A stretch of 64,000 bases of DNA from Aquatica leii. Taxonomy: Eukaryota > Arthropoda > Insecta > Coleoptera > Lampyridae. Below the pieces are notes generated by a model. It ran no database searches. It saw only the letters and a list, made by a program, of their open reading frames with translations, and was not told where the DNA came from. Positions 10,871 through 23,281 of this stretch are shown here, in pieces. Every line of letters begins with the position of its first letter. The stretch's first letter is position 1. Position numbers and translations under genes: made by a program. The DNA lies in assembly GCA_035610365.1 (NCBI GenBank), contig CM069436.1, forward strand, positions 60,217,505-60,281,504. The letters run 5' to 3'.

Positions 10871-13800
10871 ACTATTTTCTCTATTTTGATTCAATTTTAA
10901 TATCTTCTGTATAATTTTAATTTTAAAACAACATAGGGAAACTTTTGTATTTGATTGAATTGGCAACACTTACGCTTTGACATATTGAAGTTTATGAGTT
11001 AACCAAAAATCTCATACGAAATCATCTCTTTATACCTTTACAAGTAAATAATTTTGAATTAATAGGACGTCTTTATTTTATCTTGTCATCAACATTTAAA
11101 TTTCAATTGTTAAGTTATAATACATTTGATTTCTTTTTCGTGTAACGTCAACTTACGATGCAGAGATACCAACTTTGAAAAAACTAACATTACTAAAATT
11201 CGTATAAGAATTTGCTGATTCTTACACGGATTTTAGTGTGAGAGTTGCTAATTTTTATGTCAAAATAGAGAAATATATTTAGAAAACAGGATAACGATAG
11301 AAAGACGAATACTAAGACAAATGCAAATAAATGCTGATATGTAAAAGATTTGGTAAAAAGAGCATAAAAGTACTTATGCGCAATTCATGGTACATGAGAA
11401 TATTGTTGATTTTGTATTCATCATTTTACATCTGAAACCGGACCGGACCGGAATCAAAATTCGACTGTTAATAAACATATAAATTTAATTACTTAATTTG
11501 CGTAAAGGTTTACTATCACTATTGATTTTCTCTAAACGTGACTAAGAGTGCATGCTTAAATAGAAAGAATTATTTAAATATCAAACATTGTTGTTATTTC
11601 GTTTGTCGTATGCACTTGTTTTTTTTCTTTGTACATGATATAATATTTCGAAGAATTTTTGCAACTCGTATTTATTTAACATTTCGACATTCAATTTACT
11701 TTTATAATATTGTACCCGGGGGGATATTTGGAAAACAAAGAAAATTAAAACGTCGTGCTTTTCTACACTTTGTTGAAATTTTCATCGGCGCAAAATTATA
11801 CCTTTTCCTTTGTTAAACTTATTATTACCATGTTTATTTATAATTGTGTAATTTATTCTTAAGATGATCTAAAATTACATGGAGCATTTTCAAATTATAA
11901 TTTATATTAGCTAAGAGCCGATTTGGTGTAGGATTTCCTGATAAATTAACTTTCAGAGATATCGTTAATAACGTGGTTTTACTCGATTTGGTTTTGTATT
12001 ACATACCTGAGGGGTTTAACTCTCCCTTATGAACGTTGTTAGAATATAACGCCTCTTTCTGCTTTATATTATTAATAATAAATTTATAAATTTAACTAAG
12101 ACATAGAAATAATTTCAAAGACAATTTATTTTTTATTGTTTAAACTTTTACAGAAAATCGAGCAACTTTATTTAAATCATTATTTGAAACGGTACACGTA
12201 AAAGTTAACAAAAGGGCTCCGTAAACTTGTCGCCACTTTAAAAGAGCATATAAAAACGTCAGCTGAGAAAACAAAATGTTCCTACTTGTAAAACTAATTA
12301 TAATCTGAGTTGTTCCAACTCTGAACAAATTGTGTCTCCAAATTAGGTGTTAAAGTTTTATTCGCAGCCGAAATAAGAAAAGTTTATATTACTGTTTCAA
12401 CACTTCATTATGCTTTTATTCTCATAATAAGGTTAAAATCTGAGGGCACAGAATTTCTTTTTAGCTATCCGCAAGCAACGTTTGTTTTATTTACAAAAAC
12501 AAATATAGATTTTCTACAAACTACTAAACTGGTGAGAACAAATCTCTTAGAAACAGATAAATGAGATTAATGTCTTTATGTCCATCCCTGTTCCATTTAA
12601 CTTCATCTTTATCATACAAATGGGACATATCGATCAGTCGCAGAGTTTATCCTAATAGGATTTCCTAGTAGTTGATTACCATTTCAATAGAGGGATTTGT
12701 CATTTTCAATTAAAGTTGAGTCCTGCATCTCACAGTTCGTCCGGTCCGTAGAAGCTTTTAGTTAGAAGCAAAGGTCTCCGAGCTTTCCTTTTAAATTGAC
12801 GCTAAATTCGAAGCTAATTGCTTTTCATCTACCAAAACCAGACATTATTTTATCAGTTTCTAACTTATTTAAGCATTATCATTTTATTTCAGTTTGTTAA
12901 AAGAACAAAAAAGAAATAATTTTATTCAGTCATGTTGATCAGCGGATGATGGAGATTGATGCGAGAGAAAATTGGGGTGGAAATGGTGAAATAATTACCC
13001 CTGCACGCACCAATGTTTGCAGCTACCCAAAAATGGATTAATACATTTTTAATATGACTTGTGCAAACACGATCTTTATTATGTAACTAACTTTGTTTGC
13101 ACAGTTTCGGTATTGTATGGAGGGTTTATTTTTTGGTAAATTTTTTATTTATGAGAATGATTGTGTTTTGTTAATAACGTTGCGTTAAATACTCAAAACG
13201 GTCTTTTCAATACGATAATTAATTGCTCGTAATTCTAATATTATTATTGATTTCAAAATACAAATAAGAACTTGATTGTTCGAAAAATTACATTAAATTT
13301 TTTTTATGTGCAGTAACATGTGTACAGAGAAGAGGGTAAAACAAAAACTGGAATAAGTATATTTCGACATCATTTAACAAGTAATTTATAACAGAAATAA
13401 AATGATGGGTTGTGTAATAATGTGTTAGAAATGATTGCATCAGTTCAAACTGGGAGGGTCGGAAACCACAAGGGAGTTTAACGATATGCAGGGTTGTACC
13501 CCATGACTACTGTATAACAATCATTTGAACATCTTGCATTATTTTATAAATATAAAGGTTACTTTAATTAATCAGTTCCGTTCTATAGCACCAGTTAAAT
13601 TTGTTTTTGTCTATGCCGACAAAGAAATCTTGTCTTGTTAAGTATGCTTTGATTTGACTCTTTATATCGAGTACTTAATTCTTTAAGATAACACTTGTAT
13701 CTAACCATTTACAAAAATTACAAAATCTTCTAGTTTTTGTAAAAAATTGAAAAAGATATGTAGTCATTTGCAATCGTGTTTTATTGTCTAGGCAACTATG

Positions 13801-16800
13801 TAAGGTCAAGCACGGATAAGCATAGACATCAGTAAAAGCTGACCGAGATAAAAAAAATGACTAAACGAGAAAAACCAAAATCAGGTGTTACTCTTGTAGA
13901 AACGTAATTTCTTTTCATTTATTTAATTTTAATATATATTAAACACATCATTAAACTCCGTTTTTTACATAAATTCTGACAAATCGTTTCATAAAACACA
14001 ATACATAAAGTACACAATATTGTTGGAATTTGTGTTGTTTTTTTAGAATTTGTAATTTATTTTTAGTTTTGACACTACATTAACAAATAGATCTTTTAAT
14101 TGTATCTATCTATGTTATTTTACAAAAATTATAAGTCCACTGTTTGCATATTTGAATTTGGTAAAAAATATTTTTTTTTAATTTTAAATATATTTTTTAT
14201 TACATTCAATGCAAACACGTAAAAATACTTGACTGGAAATCTTCTGAGCAAATCGTACCTATACGAAATAATTTATGGAAATGCCTAACAAGATCCGACA
14301 AAAACTACAAACAAAAGCAAAACAGCGACAAGTTTAAAAACAACTACGTTTAGATTCAATTAATTAACATTTTTGCATATAAAAGAATTTTTTTCAAGCG
14401 TTCTTTAAGTTTTAATTTTTCCGACATCAGATAGCTGTAACGAAACGCAATTTACGTGCAATTTTTTTTTACATTTTAACTTGTATTTTAATAGTTGTAT
14501 ACCATTTGTGGTACAGCTGGAACTTTTTATCAAAAAAATGCATCTCAGGTTTGTTGACTCGAAAACATTTTAGTGTTGAAAACACTTTTAGGATGCTTAA
14601 TTCGAAGGTTCGTGTAACGAAACGATAAAACGCTCAGATGAAACAAAGCTGGAACTTGCGGTGGTGCCTAATTTTACTTCATTTTTTGCTTTTCACGGAT
14701 GTAGTGTTTATTATTATTAAACAAGATATTCCTTATGATTTGTTTTATGTTTTAAAAACATAATAAGTCTTAATTAAACCCATCAGTGCTAAAAAATAAT
14801 TATAGTAATTGTATAATTAGATCCGAGCAAGCTTCTGCCTTGTAGGCTGTAAAAACTGTACAATATAAGCAAAAATTGCACATAAACAATTTATTGAGCA
14901 CAAAATTTACTACAAAAAAGTCCTCGAGAGTGTATAATTGTATCTAATAGTTTAAAAGTTGCAGAATTTAAATGTAATGTGAGACATTTTTGTGCAACTT
15001 TGCACACTTCTATTTTCTAAACTATTGAAGATAGTTGTACCCTTTCGCGGACTTCTTTATAATATATTTTGTCCTCTATAAAAATGTTTATCTGCAACTT
15101 TCCTCTATCTTGCATCGTTTTAGAGTAATAGTTTATTGGTTATTCTAAGTTATTAAGCAAATCATTACAATACAAAAATTGTGGCGGTTTCGATGCAGGC
15201 ATGATTTACAAGAAAAACAACTCCAGATACCTAGTGTAATATTACGACACCAACAAAACTACCCTTAGCCGCAAAAAAAGCCGCAGAGATCACCAACTCG
15301 ACCGAAACACACAGGTTCTACTAAACCGAAAATTCATGTTTAATTTTTAAAATGCGTAAGCGAAGTAATAATTTAATAAATTTGGTTTATAAAGTTTTAT
15401 AATAAAAGCTATCAGTAATTACTAGTTTAAGTCATAAACGATTTCACTGTAAAGTTATCAACATAGGACGAAAGTATGTAAAATAAAATTTGAGTAAATT
15501 TTGAATGTTTAAATTGTACCAACAATCAAGCAATTGAAAAGATTACTGAAATTATAAAGACTAGAGAAAGGATTCATGTTAAAGTAAAGTTCATCTCTTT
15601 AATGCTTCTTTATAGTCAGTAGCGCATTTGTTTAATATTAATAGAAGAAAAAATGTAGAATCGGTAAATTTTTATTCTATTTGAAACATGCAGCGCCGTA
15701 GGGTAGAAAAAACATAACGCCACTTTCAACAGATTGAGTAAAAAAAGGAAAAGCTAATTGGCAGATTTGGTACTGAGAGAGTTCCTAAACAATCAGAAAA
15801 AAGCGTTTTAATAATTAAAGTCAAAATTGCGTACAAAGAAGGAGGAGAGTTTTAAGCGAGGGTTTTAAAAACCTTGACGCAATGCAAATACAAAGAAAGT
15901 TGCATACGAAAGTTTTTCTTTTAACTTACTCGCAAAAAAAAGTTACTGTAGAGCTGGTTTTTTTTTACCTACTCGAAAATGTTATTTATGCGTTAGTTTT
16001 TTTTCACATATCCGAAGAAAAGTGTTCATGTATATTATTATTATTTTTTTTTTTTCTTTGAGTGTACGTTTTGTATAAAGTTATTAGTTAGTGACAAATT
16101 GTTACGTGGTTCCCAACCTGCGGCCAGTCAAGACCCAACAAACTGCAATACATGATCTTCAATTTAAAAATTAGGCGCTATATAAAAAGGTCAGAAATTA
16201 GTCAAATTTATTTGGTTATGCGTTTGTAAGTATTTTATTTGATTATTGTACGAGAGATGCGATGAACTGTCTAACACGAGAAAATTAAGAATGATTATTT
16301 AAATTTAATTCTATCGTTTAAACGAGGTTTTTTGTTTGTTTTTTGTTGTAAACGGAGAGAGAAAATATATTATTTTCTTTTCTTTGTCTTTGGCAATTAA
16401 CAAGTCGCTTATAAGATTAGTTTTGCGCCGAAGGATTACGCTAAGAACACCTAGAGAATTTAATAAATGGACATGTCGATTATTTTGCGTTGCGATATGT
16501 TTTTATTGTGAGTACAATCTGCTGTAAGTCTTCTTTAGATATGACACGGAATCGCAAACGCGACAAATTGTTGAAAAAATCTAGTTTTTAAACTGTAGAT
16601 GCACATTTCTAAAGGTGAAATTTCCACTTTGCAACTTTCATATCTGAAAGAATGTGGCATTGTAGTTTGAATTGTGTCATAATCTTAGAAGCTGTAGAAT
16701 TGTGAACCGCTATAAAACTCGTGTAAAATCCAGTAATCATTTAGTTTTGTTGTTTTTTTAAAATGCGCGTCAATCAGTTAGAGTGTGGTGAAACAATTTT

Positions 16801-16859
16801 CAGAGAACACGCAATATAAATTGTTTATTTAATCATTGAATGATTTATTTAATCCAAAC
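10871..16859. other. Long AT-rich region without recognisable gene
   Basis: Stops are frequent in all frames. Short open stretches (for example 11538-11816 and 12140-12328) have biased, domain-free translations. No tRNA, repeat array or transposon end could be supported. Confidence 0.5.
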
Positions 16860-16954
16860 GTATTCAATCAAAGTCTGGCTAAATTTCTGTAAGTTCCACT
16901 TTGGCTCTAAAATTGATTGTGTCTAAAGAAAATTTTGCAATTATCCGAATGCTC

Positions 16955-17110
16955 TCAACCGTATATAAGCCAGCAGAAAATAACAGTCAGTGAACGTGAA
17001 TCTCAATTTTTTGACCTTTGCTCGCATAATATGCTTGTGAGCGCAATATTATTATTTGAGCTTTGCGAGGGTGACTTTTTGCTTTGAAAATATTTTGTGT
17101 CAAATAAAGT
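16955..17110 (+). promoter_or_regulatory. LTR-like promoter: TATA box, initiator and polyadenylation signal
   Basis: TATATAA at 16962, an initiator-like TCAGT 25 bases downstream (16987) and AATAAA at 17103 follow the order of an insect LTR (TATA, initiator, short R, polyadenylation signal). No matching second LTR or primer site was found, so a cellular promoter or a solo LTR are both possible. Confidence 0.4.
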
Positions 17111-17454
17111 TCGATGTTTTGAGATTTTGTAACTTGCTTTGTGTTTTTTACCGTACATCACTTGGAAAAGAAAACCTAAGCATTACCAACGCAACCCAAA
17201 TATTTCCTGATACTTTTTGCCTAAACAAAGTTTAGATCCACAACATTAATGTTTTACAACCAACACATCGCGTCTCAATGTTGGTGCTAACAGTAAACTA
17301 CTAGTGGAATAAAGAAAGTCGCAAACTTATGACCGAGTTTATTAAGCATTTTGTAAACGATTTGAAAAGATTAGCCCAAATTACTTATTTTTGTGCTTCT
17401 CTGGAATAATTTTCTATATAAAATGTACCTTCCAGTTTACAATCATTTCGCACT

Positions 17455-17826
17455 AAACTATTACATACTACTAAAGCTATAAATGGGAAACAACAGCCGA
17501 GAGTGTTTGGATTTAGAGTTTTTAATACTAATTCAATGCTGAGCACAATTTCCGTTCCTTTTGGAGAGATAAAAGACAAACAAATTGAACTACAAAAATG
17601 GAAAAAGTTAGTGACGCCGCCTTATTTACATGCCATGATGTTTGTTCAAGTGCATGGATTTGAAATAACGCGATCGGGTTTCTTTTTAGATATGTCACTG
17701 GAAGCTATGTTTTATCAGCGCGCAGCAATGCTTGATAATGAACGGTCTCGCTCATAACTTGTTATCACAAAAAAAAGTCATTGGTGTTGCTGATTCAATA
17801 TTCAGGCATGTTATGGCCAAAGGTTA
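17455..17826 (+). pseudogene. Unidentified coding remnant
   Basis: An open plus-strand frame runs through TKAINGKQQPRVFGFRVFN, FGEIKDKQIELQKWKK and HAMMFVQVHGFEITRSGFFL to a stop at 17757. After a frame change, VIGVADSIFRHVMAKG follows to a stop at 17826. The composition (mixed hydrophobic and charged, few low-complexity runs) looks like real protein rather than chance, and it stands out from the surrounding DNA. I do not recognise the family. It lies a few hundred bases downstream of an LTR-like promoter, so a transposon or virus-derived fragment is possible, but nothing shows it. Confidence 0.35.
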
Positions 17827-17829
17827 AAT

Positions 17830-18860
17830 ACAAACAACTGGTGAATTATCATACGACTCTATTCTCGTTTAATATGTACCTAGAATACTAGTTAATTGTG
17901 TTTTTTTATTTTTTTATTATTTATGTATGCATTCATATTTTTGAAAATTGTAATAAATCTTGTTCATTATATTACGTAGGTAACATTGTGTTTGTTTTCA
18001 ACATCTTTTGATAATTGCAAGATTTGCGATATCTGTGAATTGTTTAAACTACTATCATGTGTTGCTAACATACTAAACGTTTTGCAGTAAAAATATTTTT
18101 ATTAGTAACATTTTTTTACTCTTAGTGTTCCTCTGTGTCTAAAACAAAGTAATATTTTTGTCTCTAATGATTTTAATGCCAGATGGGTTTCCAAACTTTT
18201 TAAAACATATGTAATACACACTATTTGTTACTTGTCTCATAGCTTTATTGTCTATCTACTATATAAAGAGACGGATAAAAAATTTTACTAACAATGCATT
18301 TACCTCGACTAATATAAGTCCTTCAACATCAGCATGTAAAACTCTTTTGGTTTAGTCTAATTTTTATCAAAAATTGATTCTGTACAAGCTAGATCAGAAA
18401 CTAAAAGCTATGAAAAAATGTTTTATTGATTTCCAGTTATTTAAACTCATCACACTGGCAAGTGAGCTTAGAAACGCAAAATAAAATATTTTTTAGACTA
18501 TCATAAAACTGCTTGAGATGTTATTGAGAAAAAATTAGTTCAGTCAAAACAGCTCAAAAAAGAGCTCTAGAAATTTCAATAAAATAGCACAAAGCTTAAA
18601 GTAACTTATTTAGTAAACCAAATTACACTGAAAAACGGAGCATTTAATTTTTTTGATTTATGACGTTTTATTATTATCATATGTTAAATACGAATAAAAC
18701 ACCATGTTTTAAGGCATATGTAACAATTGAACTTTTATTTAAAAAGAAAAATTGTTTTATACTAAATTTTGCAAAAATCAAAAATTACAAACTTAAGCCA
18801 TAACTTCAGTTAAAAGGTTGCTATAGATATCCTTAAACGGTTAGCAAACAAAAATTATTT
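17830..18860. other. AT-rich stretch, nothing recognised
   Basis: No protein motif, repeat or RNA gene seen. Confidence 0.5.
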
Positions 18861-18986
18861 TTAATAATGGGTGTTGCCTATACGTGCCCGCATTATGGCT
18901 TGTAACCTCCATGGTACTCCTAAAATTAAATCCCGGGTATTTTCTTGAGGAATAAGTTTCCATTCCTCTATAAGAGATTTTTTCAA
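18861..18986 (-). pseudogene. Tc1-like transposase C-terminal fragment
   Basis: The minus strand reads LIEEWKLIPQENTRDLILG, then VPWRLQAIMRARIGNTHY and a stop. This is the standard Tc1-like C terminus (an EEW-x-x-IPQ motif, a MPRR-like site, then a basic R-x-R-GGNTxY end). Only about 42 codons remain, with no upstream DDE residues and no terminal inverted repeat, so it is a small truncated relic. It sits next to gypsy fragments and is not related to the relic at 56.4 kb, whose ending differs. Confidence 0.7.
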
Positions 18987-19289
18987 CCGTATTAAGGTTA
19001 AAGAAACAAGAACACAACTTTGCATTTTTCGCCCAAACATGTACTAAACATGTTTTTGGGTTTGCATCTCGATTTACCGCTGGTCAGTTTATAACAGGAA
19101 TGTTTACATTGTTTAAGAATTGCTGAGTCATTTTTGCGGTATAAGGTCTTGTGTTTTTTGCGTAGCGCATCGGCTAATATGGTATGCAAGCACGTAGAAG
19201 AAGATGTTTTCTTAGCATACGGCGTTCTCAGATGTATGATTGTGGACAACTGAGTTCAGTTTTGTAGCACTCAATTTAAAAACCTTTTA

Positions 19290-19688
19290 AACAAATACTC
19301 AGTTCATCCCATCATTACTCCATTTTATTTCCAACAAGCTAATTCTTGCGAAAGGTTCAATCGAGTAATTAAAACAATGTTAGCTTCTTATGTTAAAAGC
19401 AACCATAAAACTTAGTGTAAAAATCTCTCGGCGATTGCTTACGGTATATGGGAAATTGTTTTGTCAGAAAATTTGCACGGTTTATCTGTACCAAAAACGG
19501 GTATTATCTAACGCTAGTTATAAAACTTTGCAGCTAAATTAGCTAAACATTTTATAGGTGCTTATACTATTAAGGAGGTCATTGGAAATAATACTTATTG
19601 ATCATTAGATGAGCATGGTAATGATAAAAGTTGTTGGCATGTGAAGGATTTGAAAAGCCAACCTCTTGAAGATATTGCAGAAGATTAA
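19290..19688 (+). pseudogene. gypsy pol 3' end (integrase tail), plus strand
   Basis: The plus strand encodes YFQQANSCERFNRVIKTMLA followed by SYVKSNHK, matching the end of a gypsy integrase core. After several stops it resumes with GAYTIKEVIGNN and then KSCWHVKDLKSQPLEDIAED, the conserved WHVKDLK tail of insect gypsy Pol, ending in a stop at 19688. It points the opposite way to the Gag relic that starts about 100 bases further right, so the two do not belong to one simple insertion. Confidence 0.7.
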
Positions 19689-19789
19689 ATAGATTCCATT
19701 TTTTATTGTTTTATTTCTATACTTTAGTAGTTTTCTTTTTAAAAAATTGGTTTTTCCCAAATTTGAGAAATCTGCTTTTAGGAAGGGAG

Positions 19790-20069
19790 TGTTTTCTTTT
19801 TCTAGAAAAGGCATTAATAACCGACCGAACAGATTTCTCATAATAGCCAGAAAAACTCCTATTGATTTTTCCTTTCTCTGAACGCGTGTTTTAATCTCCG
19901 CTGTTAACTTTTTGTCATAATCCGGGGGTTTAAGTTTCATATGGAGTTCTGTTTTTAACTTCGGCCAACTTCTTAAAGTTGTACGAACACCTCTAAACAA
20001 ATTCAACGCTTTGCCAGTAAAGAGATCCACAACAAATAAATAAACTAAATAATTCATCTTCTGACACGT
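19790..20069 (-). pseudogene. gag: gypsy-2 (outer element) gag, distal part
   Basis: The minus strand encodes FTGKALNLFRGVRTTLRSWP and KPPDYDKKLTAEIKTR, Gag blocks homologous to those at 23282-24634. Its proximal part lies at 26627-27005, on the far side of the younger gypsy insertion; the frame is continuous if the insertion and one copy of the ACGT duplication are removed. After LFGRLLMPF the similarity stops near 19800 and unrelated sequence follows. The relic is diverged from the inner element, hence older. Confidence 0.8.
20066..20069. repeat. Target-site duplication ACGT, left copy
   Basis: ACGT directly precedes TGTTACAAGC; the same four bases follow the right LTR at 26627-26630. Four to six bases is usual for Ty3/gypsy integration. 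Confidence 0.9.
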
Positions 20070-21390
20070 TGTTACAAGCTTTTGCTGGTTACGAACCTGC
20101 ACGGCCAACTCTCAACAGTCGGAGAGAGGGGTAGGTTTTCTAGACAATAATGAGAATATAATTAAGGGCGCCAGAGCCTATCCAAAATCAGTTCTGCTTG
20201 CTCACCACAGAATGGTAATAAACTTGTAACTAGATGTTAAGTTCGTAACTGCTGAAAGAAACGAATAAAAGGAAAAGAAACTCGATCGTTAACAACAATG
20301 GTACTTTAATTCCTCTATAAAGATAAATCTATTAACAACTAAATAATCAAATATACACCGGTACTGTATAGAATATAGAAAAAAGCATAGCAGTAGGATC
20401 GGCAACTTACACTACACGTCAAACAAGCGTGTAAGTACTATAACATGTATAAAATTTTATCAGTAAATAACCTTAGCAATGATAATTGATTGTGGATATA
20501 AGCAGCAAGCGATAAGTAATTTATCTAAATTAATTTAGTAACAAACACAAGTAACAAATCAATTAGAACGTACGGTTAGCAAATATAATAAGTCGTGAGT
20601 TTACACCGTAGCGACCACGTATAAATAAGTAAAAAATTGACTTACCAAGTTCCAGAGTGCTTTCAGAAAAACGTTTTTCCTACGGCCTCCTGCAATTAAA
20701 CTTCCTGAAAAACATAGACGTGTCTACCTGGCGACTCACAAACTACAAATAAAGACACATTTAAGGGACAGTAATTGAACCGACACTTATCGTCTGCTGT
20801 TACATCAATGTTACGCCTCTGGTGGTATTAAGTAATTGCCTTCGAATAGAATTCAATCGGATCCAGTAATTAAGATCTTCCGAACAATGTGATAGTCATC
20901 AAGGTGAAGATATTGCCTCCGAATAGAATTCAATCGTCTACAGTAATTAAGATCTTCCGCTTTCGCTTATAATTTCCCCCTTGAGGATTTTATGTAACGA
21001 TACGAATACCCCTATTCATGAAGGTGGCACATGGCGCTAACCAAAAAGACATAAAAATTACCTCCAATCAAAGAAAGAACAAAATCACTCACCCTGCGTG
21101 GATGAAATCAATTACTTAAGAGAAACTACTAATTTCCATCGTGTCCCAACACGTGGATGATTCTTGAAAACGATATTCAATTCACGCAGACATAGATATT
21201 AACAGGTACGATGGTAAAGTGCAAAATGCCGGTCTGTCACCGGATGCCGTCTGTCAAATCAAAGTGACCAACGAACCCGATAGATGGCGTCAACACCTGA
21301 ATCTAATTTTACGTCGAAAACACATAGGCGTACCTAATGACGATTTCAACCGTAACAGCAAAGGCGTACGTAATGAAAATTACCGTAACA
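20070..21390 (-). repeat. Inner gypsy 3' LTR (left copy)
   Basis: Runs TGTTACAAGC...CCGTAACA with inverted ends TGTTAC/GTAACA. It contains two direct repeats built on a CGAATAGAATTCAATCG core followed by AGTAATTAAGATCTTCCG (from 20836 and from 20912). Confidence 0.95.
20836..20960. repeat. Tandem ~76-bp direct repeat inside the LTR
   Basis: Two copies of a ~45-bp motif starting TTGCCTTCGAATAGAATTC (20836) and TTGCCTCCGAATAGAATTC (20912), each ending AAGATCTTCCG. The same pair is in the other LTR (from about 26072 and 26148). Repeated motifs in this position could be regulatory sites; no factor is identified. Confidence 0.8.
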
Positions 21391-21402
21391 GATTCCCCCC
21401 CA
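21391..21402 (-). promoter_or_regulatory. Polypurine tract next to the 3' LTR
   Basis: On the minus strand the bases before the 3' LTR are a run of Gs followed by GAATC, directly abutting TGTTACGG. This is the position of the plus-strand primer in LTR elements. Confidence 0.75.
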
Positions 21403-23281
21403 GCAAGATAAAAGCGTGGAGCGAGAATAACGAGAACAAAAGCTAAAATGAAGACAGAAATTTAGGCATACGCCAAGGATAGAACCCTAAAATCCAAAAC
21501 CAACCCCAAAACACAATAACGCCCAACCCCAGAAGAAACGTAGATGAAAGAGGTTTTCTCGGTTTACTAAGCATCACCAACCAGATGTGTCCAAAAGTCG
21601 CATGAAGCGGAATGATACTCCAAAGAACCAGAAACTCAACCAATAGAATAGAAGTATCAGAACAGGTACTCGTTGAAAGTCGACAACAGTCGTTACGCTA
21701 AAAAGCCAGAAAGCAACGCAGTCCCATAGACCTTACTGATCGACAGTACCAAGCAAACCAAATATAAGTCCCCACAGCTAACTAAGCTAAAGAAGTAAAA
21801 AGAAAAAAGTATCTAAATGTTGAAATGGGATACGCGGATTTAGAAGAAAAGTCAAAAAGAAAACTAATGCAGCTGTGAGATTCTTCCACCAAAAAAACCC
21901 AACAGATCCTAAAGATCCAAGCAAAGAAAACCAATGAAGAAATCTCAAGCAAAAAGAAAGATTCTGATTAAAAGTCGACATAAGTCGAACTACCAAAAAG
22001 GCAGAGAAAAGAATCAGTAATCCCAGAGTCACAATAACAAGGTCACCAAAAAGCTAAACACTAAATAAGTGCCAATCCAAAAGAAATCCAAACCGCGAAA
22101 CCCAAAACAAAACCACAAGAAAGAAAGAAAAAGAAGTAAGAGCCAATAAAGAATAGAAAACTTCACTTGCTAATTGAACGTCGTGAGTCAGTGCTCGTTG
22201 TGTTAGAATGTCACGTTGGAACTTAAATGCCGAAGAACGGATTAGAATATTCCAAGAGCAAAAGAAACCCAAAGAAGAGAAATATCCTAACAGTGACTAA
22301 CAACATCAAAAATGCCGACTAAGCGGAAGTACAGAGTACCAGGAGCGACGTTGCAGTCTATTCCAAGCTTCAATCCAAAGACAACAAAACAAAAACCCAC
22401 TAAACCCAATAAAACCAGAGAAGTAACTGAGAAAGAAAAGAAAAAAAGAAACAGTTGCAGTGAACCCTAAAGAAGGAAGTTACTAAAAAGAAAAAAAAAA
22501 GTGTTCCAGCAACAAGCCAAGATAAAAGAAAAACCAAAAGAGACAAGAAAGATAAGACTAGGTATTTCTATGTCCAACTAACCACCCAAGAGGCGAACCA
22601 TAAGAAGATCAAAAAGAAAAAAAAGAATTGATGTCACATAGAAAATCCCTAAGCCTAAGAAGAGAAAGAAAAGAAAAAAATGAGAAATAGGAAAGATAAG
22701 AGATAGAGAAAGACGGAGAAAGATAAGGCTTGATGTAACTGCCTGATTCATTCTTCACCCCGTATAAGAATGAAAAGAGAGACCACCCTTCAGTGCCCAT
22801 CCAACCGCCCTAATAAAAAAAAAGAAACAAAGAAAGAGAAGAGAAAAGATATCACAGTTAGTCATAGACCAAGAGCGTACCAATTGCTGTCCCAAATTGG
22901 AAAGTATACTCCAAGACTTTAATGCCGACGAGCGGAATAGAAAACTCAAGAAAAGAAAAAACCAAATCCAAAAGTAGAAGAGAGAATTCTATAGATGACG
23001 TACCAATCCAAAAAGGCCGACTAAGCGGATATAAATATATACAGACGGAAAGGTAGTCTGTCCTGAAGTAAGATGGAGAAGAAAGAAACCAAAACAAAAG
23101 TACTAGAAACTTAAGCAGAGTAAAGAAAATCGGTGACAGCAAAATGAGAGGAACAATTGGGTAGCACCAAGCTACAACCAACAAGATACCGACGACGTAT
23201 TCAAAGATTCGAACCACCAAAACCGAAAGAAGAGAACCAAAAGAATAGCAAAGGTCGAAAGTCGAAAGCCCAAAAAGCGAA
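21403..23281 (-). other. C/A-rich noncoding internal region with degenerate repeats
   Basis: On the plus strand the sequence is unusually rich in A and C. Short motifs recur, such as GCCGACTAAGCGGA (near 22316 and 23020), GCCGACGAGCGGAATAG (near 22925) and AAAGTCGAC (near 21677 and 21972). Minus-strand open stretches give hydrophobic Phe/Leu/Ser-rich translations because of the base composition, not membrane proteins. The sequence replaces the pol region of an autonomous gypsy element. Confidence 0.7.
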
